Below the pieces are notes generated by a model that made no database searches, was not told the origin of the DNA, and worked only from the letters and a program-made list of their open reading frames with translations. The translations under genes and the position numbers were made by a program. From Ketobacter sp. MCCC 1A13808 (GTDB taxonomy: Bacteria > Pseudomonadota > Gammaproteobacteria > Pseudomonadales > Ketobacteraceae), in NCBI RefSeq assembly GCF_009746715.1, contig NZ_VRKW01000003.1, positions 186,001-250,000 of the forward strand: 64,000 nt of DNA. The letters are read 5' to 3'. Shown piece after piece: positions 40,871-49,232 of this stretch; within the stretch, counting starts at the first letter, position 1; every line of letters starts with the position of its first letter.

Positions 40871-41713
40871 GTGGATATGAACGCAAAGGTGGCACTGGTA
40901 ACCGGAGCCAATACGGGTATAGGGCGGGTTACCGCCCGTGAGTTGGCGCTCCAGGGCGCGCACGTCTTTCTGGCCTGTCGTTCGCTGCAAAAAACCCGGC
41001 CGGTCCTGGATGAAATCGCAGAGCAAAGCGGTGGAAAAGCAAAGGTGTCATTCTTGCCGCTGGATTTGGCCGATCTGGATTCCGTAAGGAAGTGTGCCCA
41101 GGGTTTTCTGGAGCAGGGTTTGCCGCTCCATCTTCTGATTTGTAACGCCGGATTGGCGGGGGCAAAAGGCAAGACAGCATCGGGTTTTGAGTTGACGTTT
41201 GGCACCTGCCATGTGGGCCATTTCCTGTTGACCCAACTGTTGCTGGATAGCATCAAGCGAGCTGCACCGGCGCGGATTGTAGTGGTCGCCAGTAAAATGC
41301 ACACTGGCGTTAATACGATCGATTTTGACGCCGTGCGTAAACCGACCCGCTCTTTCGGCGCGCTGAAAGAATACAGTGTTGCCAAGCTGGCGAATATTCT
41401 GTTTGCCAAACAGCTGGCCAGGCAGTTGGAGGGGACAGGAGTGAATACCTATGCCTTGCATCCGGGTGTGGTTGCAACGGATGTCTGGCGGTTTTTGCAC
41501 TGGCCGCTGGATAAATGGATTAAGCGCTCGATGCTCACCCCGGAAGAAGGTGCTGCCACCAGTCTGTACTGTGCTACCAGCGATGAGGTGTCGGAGCAGA
41601 GCGGACTTTATTACAAAAAATGTCAGGTCATAGAGCCGTCCGCTGCTGCTCAGGATCCAGCACTGGCGAAACAATTATGGGATGCGAGCCAGCGCTGGGT
41701 GCAGTCGGGGTAG
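40871..41713 (+). CDS. Short-chain dehydrogenase (retinol dehydrogenase-like)
   Basis: A 280-residue SDR with cofactor motif TGANTGIG near residue 10, the NAG motif in LLICNAGLAG, a Ser in VVVASKM and the catalytic YSVAKLANI. The longer C-terminal part (HPGVVATDVWRFLHWPLDKW) resembles RDH/WWOX-type enzymes active on lipophilic alcohols. AGAGGA lies 7 bases before the GTG at 40871; ATG at 40877 is an alternative start. The 3' end overlaps the convergent beta-lactamase-fold gene by 86 bases. Confidence 0.88.
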   Translation: MDMNAKVALVTGANTGIGRVTARELALQGAHVFLACRSLQKTRPVLDEIAEQSGGKAKVSFLPLDLADLDSVRKCAQGFLEQGLPLHLLICNAGLAGAKGKTASGFELTFGTCHVGHFLLTQLLLDSIKRAAPARIVVVASKMHTGVNTIDFDAVRKPTRSFGALKEYSVAKLANILFAKQLARQLEGTGVNTYALHPGVVATDVWRFLHWPLDKWIKRSMLTPEEGAATSLYCATSDEVSEQSGLYYKKCQVIEPSAAAQDPALAKQLWDASQRWVQSG

Positions 41714-43109
41714 CGGGTATCGGTAAACTGGAAATAACCCCGCTGATCAACGCTTCGAGGGCGAAACGGTCAGTTTCAAAAGTCGCTCCGAGCCGGGTAA
41801 CCACCAGATCGTGCTGAGGTACGATGATCACGTACTGGCCCTCGAAACCCACAAAAGCATAGGTGTCTGCGGGTAGGGCGGGCCATTTCTTCTGTTCGGT
41901 ATTGAGCCAGATCTGAGCGCCATATTGTGCATTGGCGGGCGAGGGGCTGGTCGCGAATTGAATCCACTCTTTGGAAAGTATCTGTTCGCCAAACCAATTT
42001 CCCTGTCTTAAATATAACAGCCCCAGGCGCGTCCAGTCCCGCGTCGTCATGTAAAGATTAGCACCTCCGGAAGGTTGTCCTGCTTCGTCGTATTCCAGAA
42101 CAGCGCTGCTAATGGCTATTTTGTGGAACAGGCTGTCCTGCATGAACTGATAAGTATGATTGATGCTGCCGCCTAATTGATGCTGAACAATGCGCGCGAT
42201 TAAGCTGGTGGCTCCTGTGGAGTAATTGAATTGAACGCCGGGCTCTGCGACCACCGGCTTTTTAAGATAGTAGCCAGCGTAGTCCGGTTGCCGGAACAGC
42301 ATGATACCTTGATCCGGGGTTGATCCTTTCGATGTTTCACTCCACTGTAGGCCACCCGCCATATGCAATAGGTTTTCCAACGTGATGTTTTGTTTTTCTG
42401 TGTTTTTCCACTCTGCAACCGGTGCCGCTTTTTTCGGGTCCAGCTTACCCTGATCGAAGAGCAGCCCCACCAGAGTGCTGGTAAAACTTTTTGTCATTGA
42501 CCAGCCGATTAATCGTGATTGAGCGGTGGCACTCATTGCGTATTTTTCCATGAGTAGCTGGTCTTTGTAAGCGACGGCCACAGACAGGGTATTAATGCCT
42601 AGGTCTCTATCTTCTTCAAACGCATTCTCAACTGAACGTTCGAGCGTGCCGTAATCTATACCGCTAACAGGCGGCGCCGTTCCACCAGCACCGATTGGCC
42701 ATTGGGTATCGGTGGGGATGGACCAGGTTTTTAACGGCGGTATCTGCTGATTGAGCTCGTCATTGGTTGATCCGTGCAACAGGGTACAGCCGAAGCCCTC
42801 CCGGTAATGCGCCTCATGGGCATAGCGGTTGCCAAAAATAATATCGCTTACGGTTACGTTTTTTTTATCCTCATCCAGATTGACACGCCAGATTTTGTTG
42901 AAGGGTTTAATTTGGGGGGCGACCAGGCGAATTTTTATGGTTTCAGGGTTTAGGCCGCTAACGAAGTAATCGGAACAAATATTTTTAGCGGCATAACCGC
43001 TTGCTATCGGAATTTCATCTTGAAAGGCGCAACCGTACAGCCCCAGGCTGCTCATGAGGATCGGGCATAAGATCGAGACTAGTGGTGATTTTATCGGACT
43101 TTGTGACAC
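41628..43109 (-). CDS. Beta-lactamase-fold serine hydrolase, predicted lipoprotein
   Basis: A 493-residue serine hydrolase of the class C beta-lactamase/esterase family. The nucleophile SxxK is in WSMTKSFTSTLVG, and a Tyr motif (NYSTGATS) follows. I chose the GTG at 43109, since GAGGAAAA lies just before it and the product then begins with a perfect lipoprotein signal, MSQSPIKSPLVSILCPILMS ending in LGLYGC (Cys27). The longer frame to 43274 would bury that signal. An N-terminal 120-residue domain precedes the hydrolase. Likely periplasmic-facing esterase or peptidase; substrate unknown. Confidence 0.85.
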   Translation of the reverse strand: MSQSPIKSPLVSILCPILMSSLGLYGCAFQDEIPIASGYAAKNICSDYFVSGLNPETIKIRLVAPQIKPFNKIWRVNLDEDKKNVTVSDIIFGNRYAHEAHYREGFGCTLLHGSTNDELNQQIPPLKTWSIPTDTQWPIGAGGTAPPVSGIDYGTLERSVENAFEEDRDLGINTLSVAVAYKDQLLMEKYAMSATAQSRLIGWSMTKSFTSTLVGLLFDQGKLDPKKAAPVAEWKNTEKQNITLENLLHMAGGLQWSETSKGSTPDQGIMLFRQPDYAGYYLKKPVVAEPGVQFNYSTGATSLIARIVQHQLGGSINHTYQFMQDSLFHKIAISSAVLEYDEAGQPSGGANLYMTTRDWTRLGLLYLRQGNWFGEQILSKEWIQFATSPSPANAQYGAQIWLNTEQKKWPALPADTYAFVGFEGQYVIIVPQHDLVVTRLGATFETDRFALEALISGVISSLPIPATPTAPSAGSHPIIVSPVLDPEQQRTAL

Positions 43110-43393
43110 TGTCTTTTCCTCGGCTGTGATCGCGGCAGGAAATAATAGCATTGAAGTGACGCCGGGGCAGTATGCGATCGAAAGGCGCCCAATGCGACAT
43201 AGTGGCAATTTTAAGCTTAAACAGTCCGCAATAGAGGTCTGTAATTTAACGGATATTAAAGCAGGCATATGCAATGGAAAAAAGACCGCGACAGGTGGAA
43301 GCTAAAAAGGACAGCCCCGATTCGTTGTAGGAAACGTGTTTAGGCGGGCTGCATTTTTTGTATCGCTGCTAACTTCAATGAGAGGAAATCATC

Positions 43394-44140
43394 ATGAGCA
43401 CACTTTTAAGAACATCGATTCGCCTGTTCAGACGCACTTTACCTTTATTGTTTATTGCCCAAATTACAATTTTAACCGGTTGCGATAATACCACTATTTT
43501 TAACGATGACTTCTCGGCCGATGCAGTCGGTTCCGCTCCGTCTGAAAGTCCGGCAGGGGCTCCGGCCGGCGATCAGGTTTATATGTCGGATGTGGACCAG
43601 CTATCGTGGCAGGTAGTGAACAACAATTTTTTCGATGCTGCCGGTAGCAACAGCCTGCAATATTCCAATATAGCGGTCGCGTTGTGGCAGCGTTATCTGG
43701 GTATGATTTCAGCGAATACCAACATCCCGTCAAATGGGCGCCTGTTGGCGATTGCATCTGGCCGGCCTAGTTTATCGGCCTCCGGTTCCGGTTTGGATAT
43801 CTGGTTTGGTGATGGCCATTTCGGAACCATGTGTGGATTACGTTTTAAGAATGGCGTGCTCTATAAGAAAACCGGGAACACATCCCATCAGACAATCGGT
43901 AGCTATACCAATAACGTCAATCACGTGTTGATATTCAATGTGGATAAGGCAACCGATATCTGCACTATCTCGGTAATTGCGCAGGGCGTTACCACTGATT
44001 CAGGCCCAATTAATATGTGGGCGCCGGCGGTGTCCGATACCACACGTCCCAGTTTGTATTATAACTATTACCAGGATGTATCAAGCACATCGAAGTATTT
44101 CGTGGACTCCGTCAGTATCAGTTATGGGGTTCCTGAATAA
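43394..44140 (+). CDS. Predicted lipoprotein, possibly lectin-like
   Basis: A 248-residue protein with signal and lipobox ILTGC (Cys29). DDFSADAVGSAP resembles the start of many laminin-G/concanavalin-like domains ('D-x-F-D-x-x-x-G-x-x-P'), and the rest is beta-rich. It shares GAPAGDQVY with GAPSGDRIY of the lipoprotein at 38656, suggesting related families. GAGAGGAAATCATC is a good ribosome site. It is followed by a strong terminator. No catalytic motif. Confidence 0.7.
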   Translation: MSTLLRTSIRLFRRTLPLLFIAQITILTGCDNTTIFNDDFSADAVGSAPSESPAGAPAGDQVYMSDVDQLSWQVVNNNFFDAAGSNSLQYSNIAVALWQRYLGMISANTNIPSNGRLLAIASGRPSLSASGSGLDIWFGDGHFGTMCGLRFKNGVLYKKTGNTSHQTIGSYTNNVNHVLIFNVDKATDICTISVIAQGVTTDSGPINMWAPAVSDTTRPSLYYNYYQDVSSTSKYFVDSVSISYGVPE

Positions 44141-44151
44141 TGATTTTTTAG

Positions 44152-44190
44152 GGGCGAAGTGATACCCATGGTATTGCTTCGCCCTTTTTT
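44152..44190 (+). terminator. Rho-independent terminator
   Basis: GGGCGAAG (44152-44159) pairs with CTTCGCCC, extended inward by GATACC/GGTAT pairs to a stem of about 15 bp with a tiny loop, followed by TTTTTT (44185-44190). It sits 12 bases after the lipoprotein stop, which it terminates, and shields the convergent puuD gene. Confidence 0.9.
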
Positions 44191-44209
44191 ATTGGAACTG
44201 GCGTTGTTA

Positions 44210-45406
44210 TTACTGAGCCGTAATCCAGGTTCCTAACTTAATGCGTTCCTCGTCGGTCATGGCTGTTTTATTCATAAACGGCATGTCTTTACTGCTTACC
44301 GACCGTGCCATAATGCGCGGAGCCCATTGCATCATCTCCTGTTCGGTATCCAGTTTTACACCACCCGGTGCCGCTTTAAAAATATCATCAGTGGGTGTGG
44401 CGCTGTGACAGCTCGCACAGCGTTGTTGCACGATGCTCAAGGCTTCTTCGTTAGTCACAATGCTAACCGGATCGGACGACGCAGCAGCCGGTTTTGGAAG
44501 TGCTTTCGGCGCAATAGCCCACGCCAGGATCAGCGTAGCAATAGCGGCACTGATCAGTATGCCCGGTTTTACTATGCCTTTGTGTTTTAGATTGAAAAAG
44601 TGCCGGGTCCAGGCACCGATTAATAAAATGGCCATCAGCACAGCCCACGCCTGCGGGTGGCCATAGGTCATGGGGTAATGGTTGCTGATCATAAGAAATA
44701 AAATAGGCAAGGTCAGATAGTTGTTATGTACGGAGCGCACCTTGCTGGCCGCTGCGTATTTCGGATCCGGAGCGTCGCCTTTTTCAACGGCGGCAACCAG
44801 CGCTTTTTGTCCGGGCATGATGACAAAAAATACATTGGCCGCCATGCAGGTGCCGATCAGGGCACCTACGTGCAAATAGGCGGCGCGGTCGCTGAAGATC
44901 TGATTCAGGCCCCAGGCTACCAATGCAACAAAAGACAGCAGGATGATACCCAGCAGCCAGCCGTTTTTTGATAGCGGGCTTTTGCACAGGAGGTCATAGA
45001 CGATCCAGCCACCGGCAAGTGTGCCCAGGCTGATGGCAATTGCAGTGAGCGGGTTCAAACTCATTTTACTGCTGTCGATCAGATAGGTTTCCGCACCCAC
45101 GTAAAACATCAGAGCCAGTAAAAAGAATCCGGTAATCCAGGTGCTATAGGCTTCCCATTTAAACCAGTGTAAATGTTGCGGCATCATCGGCGGCGCTAGT
45201 TTGTATTTCGCTACCTCATAGAAGCCGCCGGCGTGTATCGATGAGAGTTGCCCGCCAAAGCCGCGTTTTTTATTGTCCTCAGTGGGTGTTTCCAGAGAGT
45301 TGTCGAGCCAGACAAAGTAAAAAGAGGCTCCAATCCAGGCAATACCGGTAATCAGATGAGCCCAGCGTAATAGAAGGTTTAACCAATCGATAATGTAAGC
45401 GCTCAT
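44210..45406 (-). CDS. puuD: Urate hydroxylase PuuD (membrane-bound, cytochrome c tail)
   Basis: A 398-residue protein. The N-terminal ~300 residues carry about eight membrane helices with conserved His (LLRWAHLITGIAWIGASFYF; HLHWFKWEAY) of the urate-oxidase-like DUF989 domain. The C-terminal region is a c-type cytochrome with haem motif CASCH and a Met ligand in SKDMPFMN. This enzyme oxidises urate to 5-hydroxyisourate, passing electrons to the respiratory chain instead of making peroxide. It explains the absence of a soluble uricase in this cluster. It overlaps guanine deaminase by 4 bases. Confidence 0.92.
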   Translation of the reverse strand: MSAYIIDWLNLLLRWAHLITGIAWIGASFYFVWLDNSLETPTEDNKKRGFGGQLSSIHAGGFYEVAKYKLAPPMMPQHLHWFKWEAYSTWITGFFLLALMFYVGAETYLIDSSKMSLNPLTAIAISLGTLAGGWIVYDLLCKSPLSKNGWLLGIILLSFVALVAWGLNQIFSDRAAYLHVGALIGTCMAANVFFVIMPGQKALVAAVEKGDAPDPKYAAASKVRSVHNNYLTLPILFLMISNHYPMTYGHPQAWAVLMAILLIGAWTRHFFNLKHKGIVKPGILISAAIATLILAWAIAPKALPKPAAASSDPVSIVTNEEALSIVQQRCASCHSATPTDDIFKAAPGGVKLDTEQEMMQWAPRIMARSVSSKDMPFMNKTAMTDEERIKLGTWITAQ

Positions 45407-46722
45407 AGGTGTGTTGCTCCATCTCTGTTATGCACACAGCGTCCAAGTGAATAGGTGCGCTTTACAACGCGGTCATCGCCCAGGGTATTCAAAACGAACA
45501 ATAGATCCCGCAGGCTTTTGCAATAGGGCGTACGGAATTTTAGTAATGGGGTAGCCTGTAAATCCAATATCACAAAATCGGCTTCGTTATTCAGGCGAAA
45601 GCTGCCGATTCTGGTATCCAGATCGAGAGCTTTAGCTCCACCCAGCGTCGCCATATATAAAGCCTGAAATGGATCCAGTGTCGCTCCTCTGAGCTGTTGA
45701 ATTTTGTATGCCTCATCCATTGTTTTGAACATGGAAAAGCTGGTGCCTCCACCGATATCGGTGCCCAGCCCCACCGAAACACCGTGTTGGAATAATTGAT
45801 TCAGATTTATTAATCCCGAACCCAGAAATAGGTTTGACGTAGGGCAGTGAGCAATGCTGGAACCGGTTTCGGCTAAGCGTCTGCATTCCTCGTCGCACAG
45901 ATGCACTCCGTGGGCGAAGACGCTACGCGGAGTTAGGAGTCCGTAATTATCATAAATGTCCAGGTAGCGGGTCGCCTCCGGGAATAGTTGCAGTGCCCAT
46001 GCCACTTCGTTGGTGTTTTCTGACAGGTGGGTATGCATATAAAGGCCTTGGTACTGTTTGAATAAGTAGGCAATTTTTTCCAGTTGCTCATAGGAGCTGG
46101 TGGGGGCAAAGCGGGGTGTTATTGCGTACTGCAGCCGATCCACTCCGTGCCAGCGTTCGATTAGCCTTTTGGAATGGTGGTAGCCGGTCTCCGGTGTATC
46201 ACAGATTTCTTCCGGCGCGTTACGATCCATCATGACTTTGCCTGCGATCATACGCAGGCCCCGTTGCTGTGCTTCGCTAAAAAAAGCATTCACCGAAGCG
46301 GGGTGAACCGTACCGAAAACCAATGCCGTGGTCGTGCCGTTGCGCAATAACTCATCCGTAAAAACAGAAGAAATACGGGCGGCATAGGCGGAGTCCCCAA
46401 ACTGGCTTTCGGTGGGAAAGGTGTAGTTATTGAGCCAGGTAAGTAACTGTTCACCATAGGCACCGATCATTTCTATTTGCGGGTAGTGTATATGGGTGTC
46501 AATGAAACCCGGGATAATCAGGTGATCGGAGTAATTATCAATAGAGACATAGGTGGGTAAGGTCATCAGTTGATCCACGGCATGGCCGACGCTTCGGATA
46601 TAGCCGTTTTCTACCCACAGAATACCGTCTTCAAAGTATTGCCAGGCCTGGTCTCCTGCGTTGAGAGGGTTGTCAACAAAGTGCAGTATACGGGCACGAT
46701 AGGCATGGGATTCATTGCTCAT
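45403..46722 (-). CDS. guaD: Guanine deaminase
   Basis: A 439-residue amidohydrolase. The zinc motif is IPGFIDTHIHYPQ, with later HTHLSEN, FAHGVHL and the DIGGGTSFSMF segment seen in guanine deaminases. The enzyme hydrolyses guanine to xanthine and ammonia in the cytosol. It is coupled to puuD by a 4-base overlap and follows allA by 24 bases, fitting a purine-degradation operon. Confidence 0.93.
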   Translation of the reverse strand: MSNESHAYRARILHFVDNPLNAGDQAWQYFEDGILWVENGYIRSVGHAVDQLMTLPTYVSIDNYSDHLIIPGFIDTHIHYPQIEMIGAYGEQLLTWLNNYTFPTESQFGDSAYAARISSVFTDELLRNGTTTALVFGTVHPASVNAFFSEAQQRGLRMIAGKVMMDRNAPEEICDTPETGYHHSKRLIERWHGVDRLQYAITPRFAPTSSYEQLEKIAYLFKQYQGLYMHTHLSENTNEVAWALQLFPEATRYLDIYDNYGLLTPRSVFAHGVHLCDEECRRLAETGSSIAHCPTSNLFLGSGLINLNQLFQHGVSVGLGTDIGGGTSFSMFKTMDEAYKIQQLRGATLDPFQALYMATLGGAKALDLDTRIGSFRLNNEADFVILDLQATPLLKFRTPYCKSLRDLLFVLNTLGDDRVVKRTYSLGRCVHNRDGATHL

Positions 46723-46746
46723 GGCTTATGCTCCTTAAGGGACTGT

Positions 46747-47244
46747 TCACACCAAACCGCTAATATCAAGAGTAAAGGGGGTGTCCAGTAAAAGTTCATC
46801 GCAATTCGAACCGGGCCCGGCTCGATCAATGACCAGGAATAAACTGTCCGCCTGCAGCGCCAGACAAAAGTGATGCCAGGTACCCGCAAAATAATTCACG
46901 CCTTGTCCGGGCTGTGCCAAAAAGACGCGGATGTTCGCTTCCACAAGTTCGCCTGCAGGTGCCACTACGACCAAGTAGGGGCTCGCGCCCAACGGCATAA
47001 ATGCCTGGCTGGAAAGCGGGTGCCTTTCCAGGCGTTCTATTTTAATGGGAGCCGGCAGCGGATTGGAGCGGAACAAGCTCACGATGGGTTTACCGAATTC
47101 GGCATCCACATTGATATCCGCCAGATTGTGAAAACGCCGGGTGTATCCATAGTTAATATCAAAGTTCTCCAGCGCCTCATTGGCTTCGATCACGTCACCG
47201 AATGGCCGGAAGGCTTCTTGCGTTAACGGTTCTATTCGATTCAT
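46747..47244 (-). CDS. allA: Ureidoglycolate lyase
   Basis: A 165-residue protein with the AllA cupin pattern: EPLTQEAFRPFGDVIEA at the start, RHPLSSQAFMPLGASPYLVV and VNYFAGTWHHFCLAL in the middle. The enzyme splits ureidoglycolate into glyoxylate and urea at the end of allantoate breakdown. It abuts uraH with no gap, in the purine operon. Length matches E. coli AllA (160 aa). Confidence 0.93.
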   Translation of the reverse strand: MNRIEPLTQEAFRPFGDVIEANEALENFDINYGYTRRFHNLADINVDAEFGKPIVSLFRSNPLPAPIKIERLERHPLSSQAFMPLGASPYLVVVAPAGELVEANIRVFLAQPGQGVNYFAGTWHHFCLALQADSLFLVIDRAGPGSNCDELLLDTPFTLDISGLV

Positions 47245-47583
47245 TCAGCTGCCCCGGTAGGTGGAGTAACTGAACGGGCTCATTAACAGGGGGATATGGT
47301 AGTGCGTACCACTGTCATCAATCGTAAAAACCACCTCCACATAGGGATAAAACACCGGTTGCCCCTGAGCGTGCAGATAGGGTGAGGTCTCAAAGCGGAG
47401 CCGGTAGGTGCCGGCTTGCAATTTATCCGGACTCAGAGCCGGTGCCCGCCCGTCTTCGTTCGTGACTGTGCTGTTGATCTTCGACCAGTTGCCCGCCCGG
47501 TCTTGGTAGCTGAGCATAACGGGGACATTCGCTGCGGGTTGACCTAATGCAGAATCCAAAACGTGGGTAGTAATTTGACTCAT
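47245..47583 (-). CDS. uraH: 5-hydroxyisourate hydrolase (transthyretin-like)
   Basis: A 112-residue transthyretin-like protein. It has the family's ITTHVLDSALGQPAANVPV start with catalytic His, a basic residue in TYRLRFETSPY, HYHIPLLMSP and the C-terminal YSTYRGS tetrapeptide signature (YRGS). The enzyme hydrolyses the PuuD product 5-hydroxyisourate to OHCU. It lies between uraD and allA. Confidence 0.95.
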   Translation of the reverse strand: MSQITTHVLDSALGQPAANVPVMLSYQDRAGNWSKINSTVTNEDGRAPALSPDKLQAGTYRLRFETSPYLHAQGQPVFYPYVEVVFTIDDSGTHYHIPLLMSPFSYSTYRGS

Positions 47584-47666
47584 AATGTCTGACTCATCTT
47601 ATTTGAATCGTATTGAGTGATTCGACTCTTAAATGTATTTGTGCTGATCTGAGCCGGCGAATGGCG

Positions 47667-48173
47667 CTACCATGAGAATAGCTTTTCCAACCGCAGAGCG
47701 GTAATTTTGTGTTGTTCTTCCGCCGCATTCTGCAACTCTTGGGGACGGCTGTTTGGCAATCTGGCGTGCAGCAATGCCAGCATTTCGTCGGCGGATTTGC
47801 CGGTGGCGCAGACGATAAAAATAAATCCGAATTTTTCCAGATACTCTGCGTTGCCTTTCACCAAGGCCTGAATGGTTTCTTCGGTGGCTTGTTGCACCGA
47901 GGCTTGTTCCCCCGCCGCCATTGCCTTGGTGCTAGCGTATTTTTGTCGCAGGCTATCGACGTTGCCAATCTGCGGATGGGCACTAAAGGCTTCAAGTAAA
48001 TCGCTTTCGCGCATGTCCATCCAGATGTGGTCAGAGGTGTTGAGAATGGAAACAAGAGTGGCATAGGGGCGCGATCGCACCATGCCATCGACCCAGCCGG
48101 TGGCTGCACAACATTGCCGGAAGGTATCGCCAGCCTGACTTATGGGCATGGTATTCAACGTATTTAAATTCAT
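47667..48173 (-). CDS. uraD: OHCU decarboxylase
   Basis: A 168-residue all-helical protein with the UraD signature LLEAFSAHPQIGN (catalytic His), and FIFIVCATGKSADEML. It converts 2-oxo-4-hydroxy-4-carboxy-5-ureidoimidazoline to (S)-allantoin. I prefer the ATG at 48173 (preceded by GGAGACCAGAG) to the one at 48197. It follows the allantoicase gene closely. Confidence 0.93.
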   Translation of the reverse strand: MNLNTLNTMPISQAGDTFRQCCAATGWVDGMVRSRPYATLVSILNTSDHIWMDMRESDLLEAFSAHPQIGNVDSLRQKYASTKAMAAGEQASVQQATEETIQALVKGNAEYLEKFGFIFIVCATGKSADEMLALLHARLPNSRPQELQNAAEEQHKITALRLEKLFSW

Positions 48174-48205
48174 ACTGCTCTGGTCTCCACTGTTCATAAC
48201 ATTGA

Positions 48206-49231
48206 TCAGTCTTGGATTTCAGTGTCCACTACCGGATAACCAAACACTCTCATGCGGCTGACTCCCCCGTCCGGAAAAATGCTGAGACGAACGTGGGTGA
48301 ACGGAGTTTCCTGTTCCAACAGTTCTTCCTGATAAAAATGCTCGGTGTGCGGCATCAACTTGGTGGATGCAATGACGCTGGTCCATTCCATAGCGTCATC
48401 GGTCAGATCGTCGGTAATGGAGTGGATCGCCTCGAGTACAAAGCTGTCGGGAAAATTGCCCTTGAAATGGAGGGTATCGATCAACACTCTTTTCAGCCTG
48501 CCTGGACAGGCCAATTTAACGATCAACCAGTCGTGACCGGGGCCCCGGCGGCGTCGGGTTTCCCAGCCGTCGCCCATATTTTTTCCGCGATTGGGTGCAA
48601 TCAGATTGTTCATCGGACTAAAGAACATATCGGAGCACGCCAGCGCCCGGCCACCGTTAGCGCAGGCGGCCAGGTCCACTAATTCGTTGGGCAGTAGCTT
48701 GCTCCAGTCGACGCGGGGTTCTCCGTAGACACGCAAACGGGCGACTCCGCCGTCCGGAAAAATATTCAAACGCAGATGGGTCCAGGAGCGGCTGTCGGTC
48801 AGTTCGAATAAATTATGACTGTGGGGTTTGATCTTCTTCGATTCTATTAACGTAAACCATTCCCACTGATCGGCATTTAAAAGCGCGGGATCATCGGGTG
48901 CATAGCAGGCTTCAATCGACATAGCATCCGGCGCATTGCCTTTAAAAAAGGTCGTATTCACATCTATTGCACGAATGCGGCCGGCAATGCCCAGGCGCAC
49001 AATACACCAGTCAAAGCCGTCTGAGCGGCGGCGGCGGGTCTCCCAGCCATCCATCCATTTTCCGCGGTCGGTGTATTTGTCTTCGATAAAAACCGGTTCG
49101 GATTGTTTCATCAGATTGCTGGCTTCGGCAAAAAACTCATCGTTGCAGGATAGGGTTTGCCCGCCAAAACGTTCGGCCAGTAAATCTATATGGGTCATGG
49201 CCCATTTAATCGGGTGTTCCGGATTGCTCAT
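48206..49231 (-). CDS. alc: Allantoicase
   Basis: A 341-residue protein of two similar jelly-roll halves. The duplicated phrases are GWETRRRRSDGFDWCIVRL and GWETRRRRGPGHDWLIVKL, plus DVNTTFFKGNAPDAM and DTLHFKGNFPDSFVLE. Allantoicase hydrolyses allantoate to ureidoglycolate and urea. It sits one base after the allantoinase gene. The next enzyme in the route, AllA, is encoded in the same cluster. Confidence 0.95.
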   Translation of the reverse strand: MSNPEHPIKWAMTHIDLLAERFGGQTLSCNDEFFAEASNLMKQSEPVFIEDKYTDRGKWMDGWETRRRRSDGFDWCIVRLGIAGRIRAIDVNTTFFKGNAPDAMSIEACYAPDDPALLNADQWEWFTLIESKKIKPHSHNLFELTDSRSWTHLRLNIFPDGGVARLRVYGEPRVDWSKLLPNELVDLAACANGGRALACSDMFFSPMNNLIAPNRGKNMGDGWETRRRRGPGHDWLIVKLACPGRLKRVLIDTLHFKGNFPDSFVLEAIHSITDDLTDDAMEWTSVIASTKLMPHTEHFYQEELLEQETPFTHVRLSIFPDGGVSRMRVFGYPVVDTEIQD

Positions 49232-49232
49232 T

